Shown here in pieces: positions 15,959-24,367 of a stretch of 32,256 nt of DNA. The stretch is from UBA6115 sp964534515. GTDB lineage: Bacteria > Bacillota > Clostridia > Christensenellales > Aristaeellaceae. Both the position numbers and the translations under genes were made by a program. The notes beneath the pieces are model-generated. The model did not search any database. It saw nothing but the letters and a program-made list of their open reading frames with translations, and had not been told where the DNA came from. Positions within the stretch are counted from its first letter, which is position 1, and every line of letters starts with the position of its first letter. The stretch is taken from NCBI GenBank assembly GCA_964534515.1, contig CAZHPW010000012.1, forward strand, positions 1 to 32,256, written 5' to 3'.

Positions 15959-16122
15959 GGGCGAACCTGCCAAAAACCCCCATGTGTACAAAGCTCCGGG
16001 AAAAATGAGCGGGGCAATTTTGTCCCGGCGGATAAGGCGCAACGTGCATGCGCAACGGTATGCATGACAAAAAGAGGCCGCTCACCCATTCCCCTCCCAG
16101 AACCATTTCTGACAAATGCTGT

Positions 16123-16848
16123 CTATTCCAAACCTGACCACAGTGCCCGCTGTTCGCTTTCATAAAATGCATCATAGGCCTCGCCCATGCCCTGGGCGAC
16201 CGTGTCATGGTAGCCTTCCCAGATTGGTTCCTCTACAAAGCCATCCTGGTCATAGCGATAGACACGGGTGTGGAAGATGTTGTGCCAGGTGGACTGAGTG
16301 ACGGCATTATCCGAAAAATTGACTTCTTCTTTATGGAAACAGACGGCACGGCGCACACGGACGAGGTGGTTGCCCTCCCACTTGAACAGCGTTTCCTCAT
16401 GCAAGGCACCGGCCTCGCCGCTGACCGCGTTGGTGCCGACCAACTTTTGCTTGGGGTAGAGCCGGAGGTTGTACAAGCCCTTTTCGTCGCCGTCATCCAC
16501 CGGGACATACTTGCCGTCCTGCCAGATAAACAAGCGGTAGATAACATTGGTGCCGCCCGGGTCAACCATGACAAGCAAGTCCTGCATGCCATCAAAATTG
16601 ACATCCATTTCCTCCACTTGAGGCGCTAAATACGGTGAAGCAAAATATAGCTCCTGCCCATTGGGTGCCGTCATGCGCAGGGCCAGGGGCGCGCTGCCAT
16701 ACCACTCTCCATCGTCATAGGGGCTATCCAGCACCTCAATGGGCAAGTTCAAGTAATCACCCTCCGGATAAATGGGTTCCGGCGCGGCCAAAGCCATTAG
16801 CGGGAGGAAGGTGAAGACAAGAAGCCAGGTGAACAAAGCGCGTTTCAT
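16123..16848 (-). CDS. Secreted protein of unknown function with a calcium-loop motif
   Basis: A 241-residue exported protein. Residues 1-21 form a signal peptide ending in ALA-AP. At 82-90 it has D-V-N-F-D-G-M-Q-D, the DxNxDGxxD loop found in EF-hand-like and FG-GAP/VCBS calcium sites, followed by LLVMVDPGGTNVIYRLFIWQDGKYVPV; such sequences occur in secreted repeat proteins related to XAC2610 of Xanthomonas. I do not recognise a specific family. The start at 16848 has AAGGAG nearby; the longer open frame upstream overlaps the next gene and is not supported. It lies 38 bases downstream of another secreted protein in the same direction, so the two are probably cotranscribed. Confidence 0.8.
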   Translation of the reverse strand: MKRALFTWLLVFTFLPLMALAAPEPIYPEGDYLNLPIEVLDSPYDDGEWYGSAPLALRMTAPNGQELYFASPYLAPQVEEMDVNFDGMQDLLVMVDPGGTNVIYRLFIWQDGKYVPVDDGDEKGLYNLRLYPKQKLVGTNAVSGEAGALHEETLFKWEGNHLVRVRRAVCFHKEEVNFSDNAVTQSTWHNIFHTRVYRYDQDGFVEEPIWEGYHDTVAQGMGEAYDAFYESEQRALWSGLE

Positions 16849-16886
16849 GAGCGAACTCCTTTTCTGTGTGCGCGGTGCGCAGGTAC

Positions 16887-17915
16887 TCAGCCATTCCCCG
16901 GCCAGTAGGTATCCATTGAGACATAGCAGACCGCACCGGCATCGTTCATCAGAATCAGCCACTTGTCTTCCACCACGCCGATGATGATTTCCTTGTATTG
17001 ACTTCCCCAATCCCCTGAGGGGATGTCCATGCTGCCCTTGTCCGGACGGGTGTAACGGACGATGGGCGGGATGTCTTCCTTTGGTGACCATTGCAGAAAG
17101 GCCGGGCGGATATGCTCCCTGTCCTCGCCCTCGGCCAGGAACTGCCGCATCATCCAGCCCTCCAGGTGGCCCAGGCGCACGCGTGCCCAATCCCCCTTGC
17201 GCTCCAACACGACAACCGGCGTGCCGGTATAGAACTTGCCCAGGGAGTCGGACTCCCGGTTTGGCCGCACCCGCAGGTGAAGGCGGTCCTTGGGGTTGGG
17301 GTTATTGACCACGGCGATGTTGGCGGTGTCCAGTTTGCTTACGGCATCAGCGTAGCTCACGGGCAAATCCGCCTCACTGATGCCCCGAAGGCTGCGCACC
17401 CCGGTATATTGGCCATAGGCGGGGAACACATCATAAGGGTTGACCTGGCTGATGTGCCAGGACTTGACAACAGAAAAGGCCTGAACGGTAAACTCATCCT
17501 CCGCGTACACATAGCTCAGCAGCCACTCGCTTCCAAAGCGATGAAAAGAGAAATAGTAATTGTCCCCATATTTCAGGGTGACACTGTCTGAGCCACTGGT
17601 AATACCCGGCATCAAGCCCCGGTAGTTGGGCAGAACAAGGCTTGCGAAGATGCAGGAGTAGACATCCCCGGCTTGCCCAAAGATGTACAAGCGATGCTCC
17701 TCTTGCTGTTCACTCAGGAGCATGATGTAATCGCCACTTTTGTGGGCGGTGTTCATGGTTTCTCCCGGCAGCAGGTAGGTATCCAGGTAGGCCTGGACAT
17801 CCGATGGCAGTTCCTCAAGGGAGTCATAAAACCGCTCCGGCGCCCAGGACAGGGCCGAAAATGGTAAAGAGAAGAGAATCACGCATAAGGTGAGGACAGC
17901 GAGCAGTTTTTTCAT
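16887..17915 (-). CDS. Secreted protein with an SH3-like domain
   Basis: A 342-residue exported protein with signal peptide (MKKLLAVLTLCVILFSLPFSALS). Residues about 203-265 form a bacterial SH3-type domain (LHLRVRPNRESDSLGKF, GTPVVVLERKGDWARVRLG, EGWMMRQFL), often used to bind cell wall. The N-terminal 200 residues are unassigned; they contain many aromatic residues and look like a beta-rich domain. No hydrolase motif is seen. An AGGAG site precedes the start. It forms a pair with the secreted protein downstream; a cell-envelope role is likely but not proven. Confidence 0.85.
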   Translation of the reverse strand: MKKLLAVLTLCVILFSLPFSALSWAPERFYDSLEELPSDVQAYLDTYLLPGETMNTAHKSGDYIMLLSEQQEEHRLYIFGQAGDVYSCIFASLVLPNYRGLMPGITSGSDSVTLKYGDNYYFSFHRFGSEWLLSYVYAEDEFTVQAFSVVKSWHISQVNPYDVFPAYGQYTGVRSLRGISEADLPVSYADAVSKLDTANIAVVNNPNPKDRLHLRVRPNRESDSLGKFYTGTPVVVLERKGDWARVRLGHLEGWMMRQFLAEGEDREHIRPAFLQWSPKEDIPPIVRYTRPDKGSMDIPSGDWGSQYKEIIIGVVEDKWLILMNDAGAVCYVSMDTYWPGNG

Positions 17916-18070
17916 GGTTTACTCCTGTTGTTCTAATCATTTGGCGGATGTGTTTGATGCGCAAATCATCCGGCGTTGTGCCGCTTGGTGGCGCGTTTGG
18001 TTCGGGACCAAAAGGTCTACTGATAAATAAACGAGAGAAAACGGGCTTTTCGTCATTATTTCTTCGCACA

Positions 18071-18105
18071 AAAAACCGAACCCCCGCGTAGATACGGAAA
18101 TTCGG
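18071..18105 (-). terminator. Probable terminator after the zinc-ribbon membrane protein gene
   Basis: On the minus strand CCGAA pairs with TTCGG, with an inner CCG/CGG pair, and TTTTTTG-like sequence follows (18071-18105). It lies 30 bases past the stop at 18135. Confidence 0.5.
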
Positions 18106-18134
18106 CATCAATCAGAAGATATATCCCCTGGGCT

Positions 18135-18611
18135 TTACAGTTCCTTGCCGCACTGCTTGCAGTAGACCGCGTCCTCGGGATTGAGCGTCTTGCAGTTTCG
18201 GCAGCGGACGACTACCTGCGCCTTTTGACCATCATCCCGGGTTTCAGCGCTCTTGAAGCTGTCCACCGCGTCCCGGGCCATGCCGCCCAGGGCATCGGTA
18301 TAGGGGTGGAGGTCCTCCCGCGCTTTTTCCGGGTCCAGCAGGATGCCGGAGCCGGCCAGGCCCTTGGCGCCGACGCCGCGCAGGATACTGCCCAGTAAAA
18401 TCAGCCCAAAACCGATGATGCCGGGGAGCATGGCGCCCATTCCGCTGTCAAAGCCCATTGAGAAGGGCTCGCTAAAGCCGCGGATGACGGTAAAAAAGGG
18501 AATGATAAAGAGGATGACGCCGATGACAATTAGCCCCATGCCCAGGTAATACAGGTTTTTGCGCCAGGGCGCTATCTCTTTGCTATTTTTGACAAAATCC
18601 TGATGTTTCAT
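18135..18611 (-). CDS. Membrane protein with C-terminal zinc ribbon
   Basis: A 158-residue protein with two hydrophobic segments (about 20-42 and 58-80), a charged linker and a C-terminal zinc ribbon, C137-R-N-C140 and C151-K-Q-C154, followed by the common ending GKEL. The arrangement suggests an integral membrane protein with a cytosolic metal-binding tail. No specific family is recognised. The gene is preceded by a GGGAGAGACC site and has terminators or gaps on both sides, so no functional partner can be inferred. Confidence 0.85.
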   Translation of the reverse strand: MKHQDFVKNSKEIAPWRKNLYYLGMGLIVIGVILFIIPFFTVIRGFSEPFSMGFDSGMGAMLPGIIGFGLILLGSILRGVGAKGLAGSGILLDPEKAREDLHPYTDALGGMARDAVDSFKSAETRDDGQKAQVVVRCRNCKTLNPEDAVYCKQCGKEL

Positions 18612-18699
18612 GGTCTCTCCCCTCCCTTGGGTGAAGATTATTCACCCACCAGACGGCCTCAGAATAGCACGCGAGTGCCAGACGGACAAGATGGCTCTT

Positions 18700-19494
18700 T
18701 CAAGCCGTTTTCCCGCGGAGTTTAAGGACAGCGGCCTCAATGAAAGCAATTAGCAGGCCGCCTATTAAGAAGGCGAACAGGTAGACCAGCAAAAAGACCG
18801 GGGCGGGCAGCAGGCTGTCCAGGGCAGAGAAAACGGGCACGGCGGACACAAAGTAGGGACTGATGTAGAACATGTCAAAGGAGGCGCCGAAGGCCTGAAG
18901 GTCAACCAAATGATAGACCGCGATGTTGAGCAGGTAGGCCACAGCGGCGAAGCCCAGAAAGACCAGGTAACCGCCCCAAAAATCCCGTTTGAAGCTGACC
19001 CGCCCAGTGACCAGCAGCCAGAGCGAGACAAACAAGGCCCCCATGTGCAGGAAACTGGTGTGCACGTTGATGAGCACCTCATCGGTATACACGGTGTAAG
19101 GCAAAAGCGCTACGGAAATGGACGCCAGCAGGGTGAAGTAGGCCAGGTAGGCGCGCAGGGCGGCGCGCACGCGGGCGGACTTGAAAACGGGATAGAGTAC
19201 CGCCACATAGGCCGGTGTGGTGCACAGCTGGAAGGGCGCCGCGTACCACTGGTAGTTGAAAACAAGGGCCCCCAATTCATTGATGGAAAAGGACCAGGAG
19301 ATTTGCTTGAGCGCTTCCAGAATCAGCGCTGTCCAGCCGTAGACAGCGAGCACCTTTTCCGCGGCCTTTTCGCCGGTTTTCTTGCGCAGCAAATAGACCA
19401 TGAGCAGCGACAAGAACAGCCAGGCCAGGTGAAACGGCCCAAAGGGCTGGGGCCAGGGCATGCGGGTATCCAGCAAACGGAGCAGAAAAGGCAA
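18700..19494 (-). CDS. YwaF-like integral membrane protein (TIGR02206 type)
   Basis: A 264-residue polytopic protein with about seven hydrophobic segments. FGPFHLAWLFLSLLMVYLL near the start, the conserved YQWYAAPFQLCTTP stretch and the internal NVHTSFLHMGALFVSLWLL match the YwaF/TIGR02206 family, whose function is not established. The start is TTG at 19494 with GGGAGG ten bases upstream; the next in-frame ATG at 19461 has no ribosome binding site and would remove the first segment. It lies 62 bases downstream of the M20 amidohydrolase gene and may be transcribed with it. Confidence 0.82.
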   Translation of the reverse strand: MPFLLRLLDTRMPWPQPFGPFHLAWLFLSLLMVYLLRKKTGEKAAEKVLAVYGWTALILEALKQISWSFSINELGALVFNYQWYAAPFQLCTTPAYVAVLYPVFKSARVRAALRAYLAYFTLLASISVALLPYTVYTDEVLINVHTSFLHMGALFVSLWLLVTGRVSFKRDFWGGYLVFLGFAAVAYLLNIAVYHLVDLQAFGASFDMFYISPYFVSAVPVFSALDSLLPAPVFLLVYLFAFLIGGLLIAFIEAAVLKLRGKTA

Positions 19495-19556
19495 GGCGGT
19501 TCAACCTCCCGTAGCAGTGAGCTTGACCAAGCTTTTAGTCAATCTATAAAGGCACG

Positions 19557-20738
19557 TTACTGAAGCCCGCAGTATTTGGCGACCACGGCGCCCATCGCCT
19601 TGGCCGCCAGCATCAGGCTGCCCTCGTTGATGTCAAACTTGGGGTGGTGGTGCGGGTAGCTGACCCCTTCGGGCATGGCGCCGACATAGAAGAAACAGCA
19701 GGGCAGTTTCTCTGTGTAATAGGCAAAATCCTCAGACGGCGGCAGGGGACCGGAATCCAGCACCTGATTAACGCCGGGAATCTTCGCCTCCCGAAAAGCC
19801 TGAACCGCCAGGTTGGTCATGGCTTCATCGTTGATGAGCACCGGGTAGTCATTTTTATAGTCCAGGCTGATGTCACAGGAATAGGCGATGGCATAGCCCC
19901 GGCACATCCTGGTGACCTCGTCCTCAATGAGCTTTTTGGTGTGATCAGACATGCAGCGCACATCGCCCACCATCTCAACGGCATCCTTGATGATGTTAAA
20001 CTGGCCCTTGCCATCCAGGGAACCGATGGTGATGACGCCGGGCTCAAAGGGGTTGAGCCTGCGGCTGATAATGGTCTGAAGGCCCACCAGCAGCTGGCTG
20101 GCAATCACCAGGGCGTCATTGGCCTCATGGGGCGAGGAGCCGTGGCCGCCCTTGCCCTGGACGCGGATGGTAAACTTGGCGCGGGCCTGCTGGGTGGCGC
20201 CCACGTGGTAGTAGAGGTTGCCAAAGGGCATCTGGCTCATCACATGGCAGCCCACCACGTTGTCCACGCCGTCCAGAACGCCATCCTGAATCATCAGGGA
20301 GGAGCCGCCCGGGGGCATCTCCTCAGCGGGCTGATGGATGATGACGATTTTGCCAGTCAATTCATGCTTTAATTCAATCAGGCAATCCGCCAGCGTCAAT
20401 AGATAAGCCGTGTGCGCATCATGGCCGCAGGCGTGCATCACGCCCGGGTTTTGGGAGGCAAAGGGCAGGCCGGTGGCCTCCGAAATGGGCAGAGCGTCAA
20501 AATCCGCCCGGAGCGCCAGGGTTTTCCCTGGCCTGCCGGAATCAATGGTAACCTTGACGCCGTTGCCGCCCAGACCTGTTTGCACGGTGACATCCTTGCC
20601 CTCATAGTGCCCGGCGATGTAGCGGCCGGCTTCATTTTCTTGATAGGATAGCTCAGGGTGCTGATGCAGATAGCGGCGGTGCGCCAGCATCTCATTGGCC
20701 CTGGCGTCCAGCATGGCAAATAATTTTTCTGTGAACAT
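19557..20738 (-). CDS. M20 family amidohydrolase (N-acyl amino acid or hippurate hydrolase type)
   Basis: A 393-residue metal-dependent amidohydrolase. The family marks are HRYLHQHPELSYQE near the N-terminus (RRYLHQHPELSYQE here), ADFDALPISEATGLPFAS, MHACGHDAHTAYLL with the metal-binding Cys/His, HQPAEEMPPGGSSLM with the catalytic Glu pair, the dimerisation domain with GKGGHGSSPHEANDAL, and PSEDFAYYTEKLPCCFFYVG near the end. Members release amino acids from N-acyl forms or peptides; the exact substrate cannot be told. AGGAGG precedes the ATG. In an amino-acid fermenter it may feed free amino acids, including glycine, to catabolism, which is inference. It is divergent from the TRIC-type gene. 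Confidence 0.93.
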   Translation of the reverse strand: MFTEKLFAMLDARANEMLAHRRYLHQHPELSYQENEAGRYIAGHYEGKDVTVQTGLGGNGVKVTIDSGRPGKTLALRADFDALPISEATGLPFASQNPGVMHACGHDAHTAYLLTLADCLIELKHELTGKIVIIHQPAEEMPPGGSSLMIQDGVLDGVDNVVGCHVMSQMPFGNLYYHVGATQQARAKFTIRVQGKGGHGSSPHEANDALVIASQLLVGLQTIISRRLNPFEPGVITIGSLDGKGQFNIIKDAVEMVGDVRCMSDHTKKLIEDEVTRMCRGYAIAYSCDISLDYKNDYPVLINDEAMTNLAVQAFREAKIPGVNQVLDSGPLPPSEDFAYYTEKLPCCFFYVGAMPEGVSYPHHHPKFDINEGSLMLAAKAMGAVVAKYCGLQ

Positions 20739-20758
20739 GGTATTGACCTCCTGATGGG

Positions 20759-20787
20759 ATTATATACCTGACGCCTTAGGTTTGCAT
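20759..20787 (-). promoter_or_regulatory. Candidate promoter for the M20 gene
   Basis: On the minus strand a perfect TATAAT (20759-20764) lies 21 bases before the ATG; the -35 position, 17 bases away, reads ATGCAA and is weak. Confidence 0.45.
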
Positions 20788-20804
20788 CCATAGGGACCGG
20801 AATC

Positions 20805-20833
20805 TTTACATCGCCAAAGGCAGGCCATATACT
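20805..20833 (+). promoter_or_regulatory. Promoter of the TRIC-type gene
   Basis: TTTACA (20805-20810) and TATACT (20828-20833) are 17 bases apart and point toward the gene starting at 20883. Confidence 0.7.
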
Positions 20834-20882
20834 TTTAGCTGTATATCGCACCGCCACGTGGGCGGCAGCTTTGGAGGGCAGT

Positions 20883-21566
20883 ATGGAACTGACCATTTTT
20901 ATTCTGGAGATCATCGGCACCATCGCGTTTTCAATCTCTGGCGCTTTGGCCGCGATTGACAGCGACATGGACCTGATGGGCATCGCGACGCTTGGGGTGA
21001 CCACCGCCGTTGGCGGGGGCGTATTAAGGGACGTCATCTTCAACATCGCGCCGCCAAACGCCTTCCGCCAGCCCATTTATGTGACCATTGCCCTCATCAG
21101 CATCGCCGTGTTTTTGCTGGGTATGCGGCTGTGGCGGTGGTCCAAACACCTGCCCACCTTGTTTACCCATCACCTGAGGAACCTGATTAACGTGTCTGAC
21201 GCGATTGGCCTGGGCGCCTTCACGGTGACCGGCGTGAACGTGGCCATCTCAAGGGGTTATGGGGACAACCTGCTGCTGGCGGTGTTTGTTGGCATGCTGA
21301 CCGGCGTGGGCGGTGGGGTGATGCGCGACATCTTCACCCTCAAAAAGCCCTATATCTTTATGAAACACATCTATGCCGTGGCCTCCATCATCGGCGCGCT
21401 GCTGTACCTGGCGCTGCGGCAGGTGCTCAGCGCACATGCCGCCATGCTGATTGGTGCGTCAAGCATCGTGCTCATCCGCTACATTTCCGCCAAATACAAA
21501 CTGAGCCTGCCCCGTTTCCGCTTCCCGACGCAAACGCCTGAGCCCGGGGGCAAACAAAACGAGTAA
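20883..21566 (+). CDS. TRIC-type cation channel family protein (former UPF0126)
   Basis: A 227-residue membrane protein with about seven hydrophobic segments arranged as two similar halves, each with a glycine-rich motif followed by RD: AVGGGVLRDVIF near 40-50 and GVGGGVMRDIFTL near 140-150. This is the signature of the prokaryotic trimeric intracellular cation (TRIC) channel family, which conduct potassium or sodium in studied members. The ATG at 20883 has TTGGAGGG eight bases before it. It is transcribed alone, between its own promoter and a bidirectional terminator. Confidence 0.92.
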   Translation: MELTIFILEIIGTIAFSISGALAAIDSDMDLMGIATLGVTTAVGGGVLRDVIFNIAPPNAFRQPIYVTIALISIAVFLLGMRLWRWSKHLPTLFTHHLRNLINVSDAIGLGAFTVTGVNVAISRGYGDNLLLAVFVGMLTGVGGGVMRDIFTLKKPYIFMKHIYAVASIIGALLYLALRQVLSAHAAMLIGASSIVLIRYISAKYKLSLPRFRFPTQTPEPGGKQNE

Positions 21567-21579
21567 AGGCCATTACTTA

Positions 21580-21626
21580 AAAAAGCAAGCCCCTCTGCTG
21601 CGATAACCCGAGCAGAGGGGCGTTTT
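21580..21626. terminator. Bidirectional terminator between the TRIC and class V aminotransferase genes
   Basis: GCCCCTCTGCT (21589-21599) and AGCAGAGGGGC (21611-21621) form an 11-bp stem. GTTTTG follows on the plus side and TGCTTTTTT on the minus side, so it can serve both convergent genes. Confidence 0.88.
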
Positions 21627-21641
21627 GTATTCAGAGTGGCA

Positions 21642-22805
21642 TCAAGGGGCTGACACGACGGCTTTGACGGCTTGCACCGCACGGGCCACTTCCAAAAAGG
21701 TATTGGTATGGGAAAATGAAAAGCGCACACTGCCCTGGGGGTAGGTGCCCAGGCTTTGATGGGCCAGGGGCGCGCAGTGCAGGCCGCATCGCAGGCACAA
21801 GCCTACCTCCTGCTGCAGGCGGTCGGTAATCAGGGCGTTGTCCAAGGGAGAAAAATCCAGCGATACCACGGCGACCCGCTCTTCCATCATTTCAGGGCCC
21901 ACCAGGCGGACGCCGGGCAGACCGATGACCCCTTGCATAAACTGACGGCAAAGGGACATTTCGTACCGGTGCAGGGCGGCCATGTCCTGGCTTAAAAGCC
22001 AGTCCAGCGCGGCGCTGAGGCCATAGATGCCCGGCAGATTGGGCGTGCCCGCCTCCAGATGGTCCGGAAAATTCGGGGGCATCAACAGGCTGTCTGACTG
22101 GCTGCCGGTGCCGCCGTACACAAGCGGACGGAGCTCCCTGGCCAGAGAGGGTGCAATGAGCAAGGCGCCAATGCCCTGGGGGCCGCGCAGGCCTTTGTGC
22201 CCCGGCACACAGAGGGCAGACAGATTAAAGGCCTTGAAATCAACCGGGATGTGGCCCGCGGTCTGGGCGGCGTCCAGCACCAGGGGGATGCCCAGCTCCC
22301 GGCATACCTGGCCGAATTGTTCTACGGGATGCAGGGTGCCCGACACGTTGGAGGCGTGCTGCATGAGCATCAAACGGGTGTTGGGCCGCACGTATTTTTT
22401 TATATCGTCCGGGTCAACACAGCCTTTTTCGTCAGCGGGCAGACAGGTATAGGTGACCCCGCGCTCCTTTAACGCTTCCAGGGGACGCATGACGGCGTTG
22501 TGCTCCATGGCCGTGGTCAGGACATGGCCACCCGGGCGGGTCAAGCCAAAGAGCACCTGGTTGATGGCCTGGGTGTTGCCCGGGGTAAAGAGGGCATATT
22601 CCGGATGGTCAAAGGAGAACAGGCGGCAAAGCCGCTCCCTGGCCTCCAAAACATCCAGGGAGACCCGGTTGGCGCTGTCATAGCTGCCGCGGTTGATGTT
22701 GCTGCCCACGTTGTTAATATAGTCCATCATGGCCTCGCCGACCCCGGGCGCTTTGGGGAAGGAGGTGGAGGCATGGTCCAGGTAGACCCCTATGCAGTCT
22801 TGCAT
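21642..22805 (-). CDS. Class V aminotransferase, cysteine desulfurase / selenocysteine lyase type
   Basis: A 387-residue PLP enzyme. LDHASTSFPKAP opens the fold, the PLP lysine is K204 in CVPGHKGLRGPQGIGAL, and the acceptor cysteine is probably in RCGLHCAPLAHQSLGT, an arrangement of the cysteine desulfurase subfamily that is frequently found with SelD and with YedE/TusA-like genes. It may draw sulfur from cysteine or selenium from selenocysteine. The ATG at 22805 has GGAG ten bases upstream; an ATG five codons earlier (MENVI) lacks one. Long open reading upstream in the same frame is only antisense to the YedE gene. It is divergent from the YedE-like gene, across a region with a TGGTTT-A-AAACCA palindrome. 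Confidence 0.92.
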   Translation of the reverse strand: MQDCIGVYLDHASTSFPKAPGVGEAMMDYINNVGSNINRGSYDSANRVSLDVLEARERLCRLFSFDHPEYALFTPGNTQAINQVLFGLTRPGGHVLTTAMEHNAVMRPLEALKERGVTYTCLPADEKGCVDPDDIKKYVRPNTRLMLMQHASNVSGTLHPVEQFGQVCRELGIPLVLDAAQTAGHIPVDFKAFNLSALCVPGHKGLRGPQGIGALLIAPSLARELRPLVYGGTGSQSDSLLMPPNFPDHLEAGTPNLPGIYGLSAALDWLLSQDMAALHRYEMSLCRQFMQGVIGLPGVRLVGPEMMEERVAVVSLDFSPLDNALITDRLQQEVGLCLRCGLHCAPLAHQSLGTYPQGSVRFSFSHTNTFLEVARAVQAVKAVVSAP

Positions 22806-22832
22806 AATAACATTCTCCATGCTAAAATCAGC

Positions 22833-22845
22833 TGGTTTAAAACCA
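22833..22845. promoter_or_regulatory. Palindrome in the divergent selenium-supply promoter region
   Basis: TGGTTT-A-AAACCA is a perfect 6+6 palindrome 28 bases upstream of the class V aminotransferase start and 106 bases upstream of the YedE-like gene. It could be a regulator site for either gene. No convincing -35/-10 pair was found here. Confidence 0.35.
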
Positions 22846-22950
22846 AGTGTAAAACCCCGGCACCGGCAAGAGGCTTCCAAAAAGCGGGCTTTGCCGTGTC
22901 CAAGGCGTTTAGCGCAGTATACCACAAACAACAACATAAGGGAGACGGAC

Positions 22951-24021
22951 ATGGACAAGCAACCTGGCATCAAGAAACACCTGGGCGGTATTTTCGTGGG
23001 CGTTCTGGTAGGCGTGGTAGCCCTTGTTTTGGTGGAGCTTGGAAACCCACAGAACATGGGCTTTTGCATCGCCTGCTTCCTAAGGGATATCGCTGGCGCG
23101 ACCAAACTGCATTCAGCTGGCGTGGTGCAATACTTCCGCCCGGAAATTGTGGGCCTGGTCCTAGGCGCGTTCATCATTTCCCTTTTGAACAAGGAGTTTA
23201 AGCCACGGGGCGGCTCTTCCCCCATGCTGCGCTTCATTTTGGGCGGCTTTGTGATGGTGGGGGCGCTGATGTTCCTGGGCTGCCCGCTGCGCATGATGCT
23301 GCGCATTGGCGGGGGCGACTTGAACGCCATTGTGGGCCTTCTGGGCTTTGTGGTGGGTATCCTGGGCGGTGTGGTCGCCCTCAACCGCGGCTTTAGCTTA
23401 AACCGTGCCCACAAGCAGAGCTGGCTTGAAGGCGCGGCCTTCCCCCTTGCCCTGGGCCTGCTGTTCCTGGCCTGGGTGCTCTTCCCCTCACTATTTGCCT
23501 TCTCAGAGAGCGGCCCCGGCAGTCTGAAAGCGGCCATTGTCCTAAGCCTGGCCGGCGGCCTGGTGGTGGGCATTTTAACCCAGCGCAGCCGCCTGTGCTG
23601 CGCCGGCGGCGTGCGGGACGCCATTATGTTCAAGGACTTCCACCTGCTCTCCGGCTTCCTGGCCGTTATCATTACCGTATTGGTGGGCAACCTGATTTTG
23701 GGCCGCTTCAATCTGGGCTTTGAAGGCCAGCCCGTGGCCCACACCGATGGGCTTTGGAACTTCCTGGGCATGGCCCTGGTGGGCTGGGGCAGCACCCTGC
23801 TGGGCGGCTGCCCGCTACGCCAGCTGATTTTAGCCGGCGAAGGCTCAAGCGACGCGGGCATTACCGTGCTGGGCTACATCGGCGGCGCGGCCTTCGCCCA
23901 CAATTTTGCCCTGGCCTCTTCCGGTAACGGCCCCACGGTCAACGGCATGTGGGCGACCGGCATCGGGCTTGCGTTGATGGTGATTGTTTCCATCCTGGGC
24001 GCCAGGAAACAGGAGCTGTAA
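22951..24021 (+). CDS. yedE: YedE/YeeE-family transporter, selenium-linked type
   Basis: A 356-residue polytopic membrane protein with about ten hydrophobic segments and an internal repeat: GCPLRMMLRIGGGD in the first half and GCPLRQLILAGEGSSDAG in the second. Further cysteine motifs are GFCIACFLRDIAGA and SRLCCAGGVRDAI. Members of the YeeE/YedE superfamily transport thiosulfate or, in the selenium-linked branch, are proposed to import a selenium compound; the neighbours (TusA-like, DUF3343, class V aminotransferase, plus selABCD 15 kb away) place this one in that branch. The start at 22951 has AAGGGAGA upstream. The selenium substrate itself is unproven. Confidence 0.93.
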   Translation: MDKQPGIKKHLGGIFVGVLVGVVALVLVELGNPQNMGFCIACFLRDIAGATKLHSAGVVQYFRPEIVGLVLGAFIISLLNKEFKPRGGSSPMLRFILGGFVMVGALMFLGCPLRMMLRIGGGDLNAIVGLLGFVVGILGGVVALNRGFSLNRAHKQSWLEGAAFPLALGLLFLAWVLFPSLFAFSESGPGSLKAAIVLSLAGGLVVGILTQRSRLCCAGGVRDAIMFKDFHLLSGFLAVIITVLVGNLILGRFNLGFEGQPVAHTDGLWNFLGMALVGWGSTLLGGCPLRQLILAGEGSSDAGITVLGYIGGAAFAHNFALASSGNGPTVNGMWATGIGLALMVIVSILGARKQEL

Positions 24022-24079
24022 ACCACAAAGTTTGTTAACAGAAGCGGGCAGGATACTGCCCGAAATGAAGGAGATAACC

Positions 24080-24286
24080 ATGAAAATGATAGACGCCAAA
24101 GGGCGCGCCTGCCCGGAGCCCGTACTCATGGCCAAAAGGGCGCTCAAAGACCAGCCCCAGGGCTTTGACATTGAGGTGGACAACATCGTCGCGGCGGAGA
24201 ACGTGACCCGTTTTGGCCAAAACCAGGGCCTGCAGGTCAGCCAGAAGGAGCAGGACGGCGTGTATACCTTGAGCCTGAGGAAGTAG
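24080..24286 (+). CDS. TusA/SirA-like sulfurtransferase, short YedF type
   Basis: A 68-residue TusA-family protein with the C11-P-E-P motif (KGRACPEPVLMAKRAL) that carries sulfur or, by inference here, selenium as a persulfide/perselenide. It corresponds to the N-terminal half of the selenium-metabolism protein YedF and lacks the C-terminal DsrE-like half. GAAGGAG precedes the ATG. It lies 58 bases after the YedE-like gene and is followed by a strong terminator, so the two form an operon: uptake followed by carrier. Confidence 0.9.
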   Translation: MKMIDAKGRACPEPVLMAKRALKDQPQGFDIEVDNIVAAENVTRFGQNQGLQVSQKEQDGVYTLSLRK

Positions 24287-24296
24287 GTACACGCAA

Positions 24297-24331
24297 GGAA
24301 GCCCGGCGATGGTGCCGGGCTTCCTTTTTTT
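24297..24331 (+). terminator. Intrinsic terminator after the TusA-like gene
   Basis: GGAAGCCCGGC (24297-24307) pairs with GCCGGGCTTCC (24314-24324), loop GATGGT, followed by seven T. Confidence 0.93.
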
Positions 24332-24358
24332 GCACAGCAATACACGGGATGTTATACT
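24330..24358 (+). promoter_or_regulatory. Promoter of the DUF3343 gene, implying a nearly leaderless mRNA
   Basis: TTGCAC (24330-24335) and TATACT (24353-24358) are 17 bases apart. A start site at the usual distance would fall at about 24364-24366, only a few bases before the ATG at 24368, and no ribosome binding site is visible there. Confidence 0.65.
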
Positions 24359-24367
24359 AAAAATGTT

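Noticed and set aside
16849..17190. Longer N-terminus for the secreted calcium-loop protein
   Set aside because: It would overlap the SH3 protein gene in another frame, while the start at 16848 has a ribosome binding site and a complete signal peptide.
22806..23861. Long minus-strand open frame continuing upstream of the class V aminotransferase gene (739 codons in all)
   Set aside because: It is antisense to the clear YedE-like gene, has proline- and arginine-rich low-complexity translation, and the enzyme's natural N-terminus begins at 22805.
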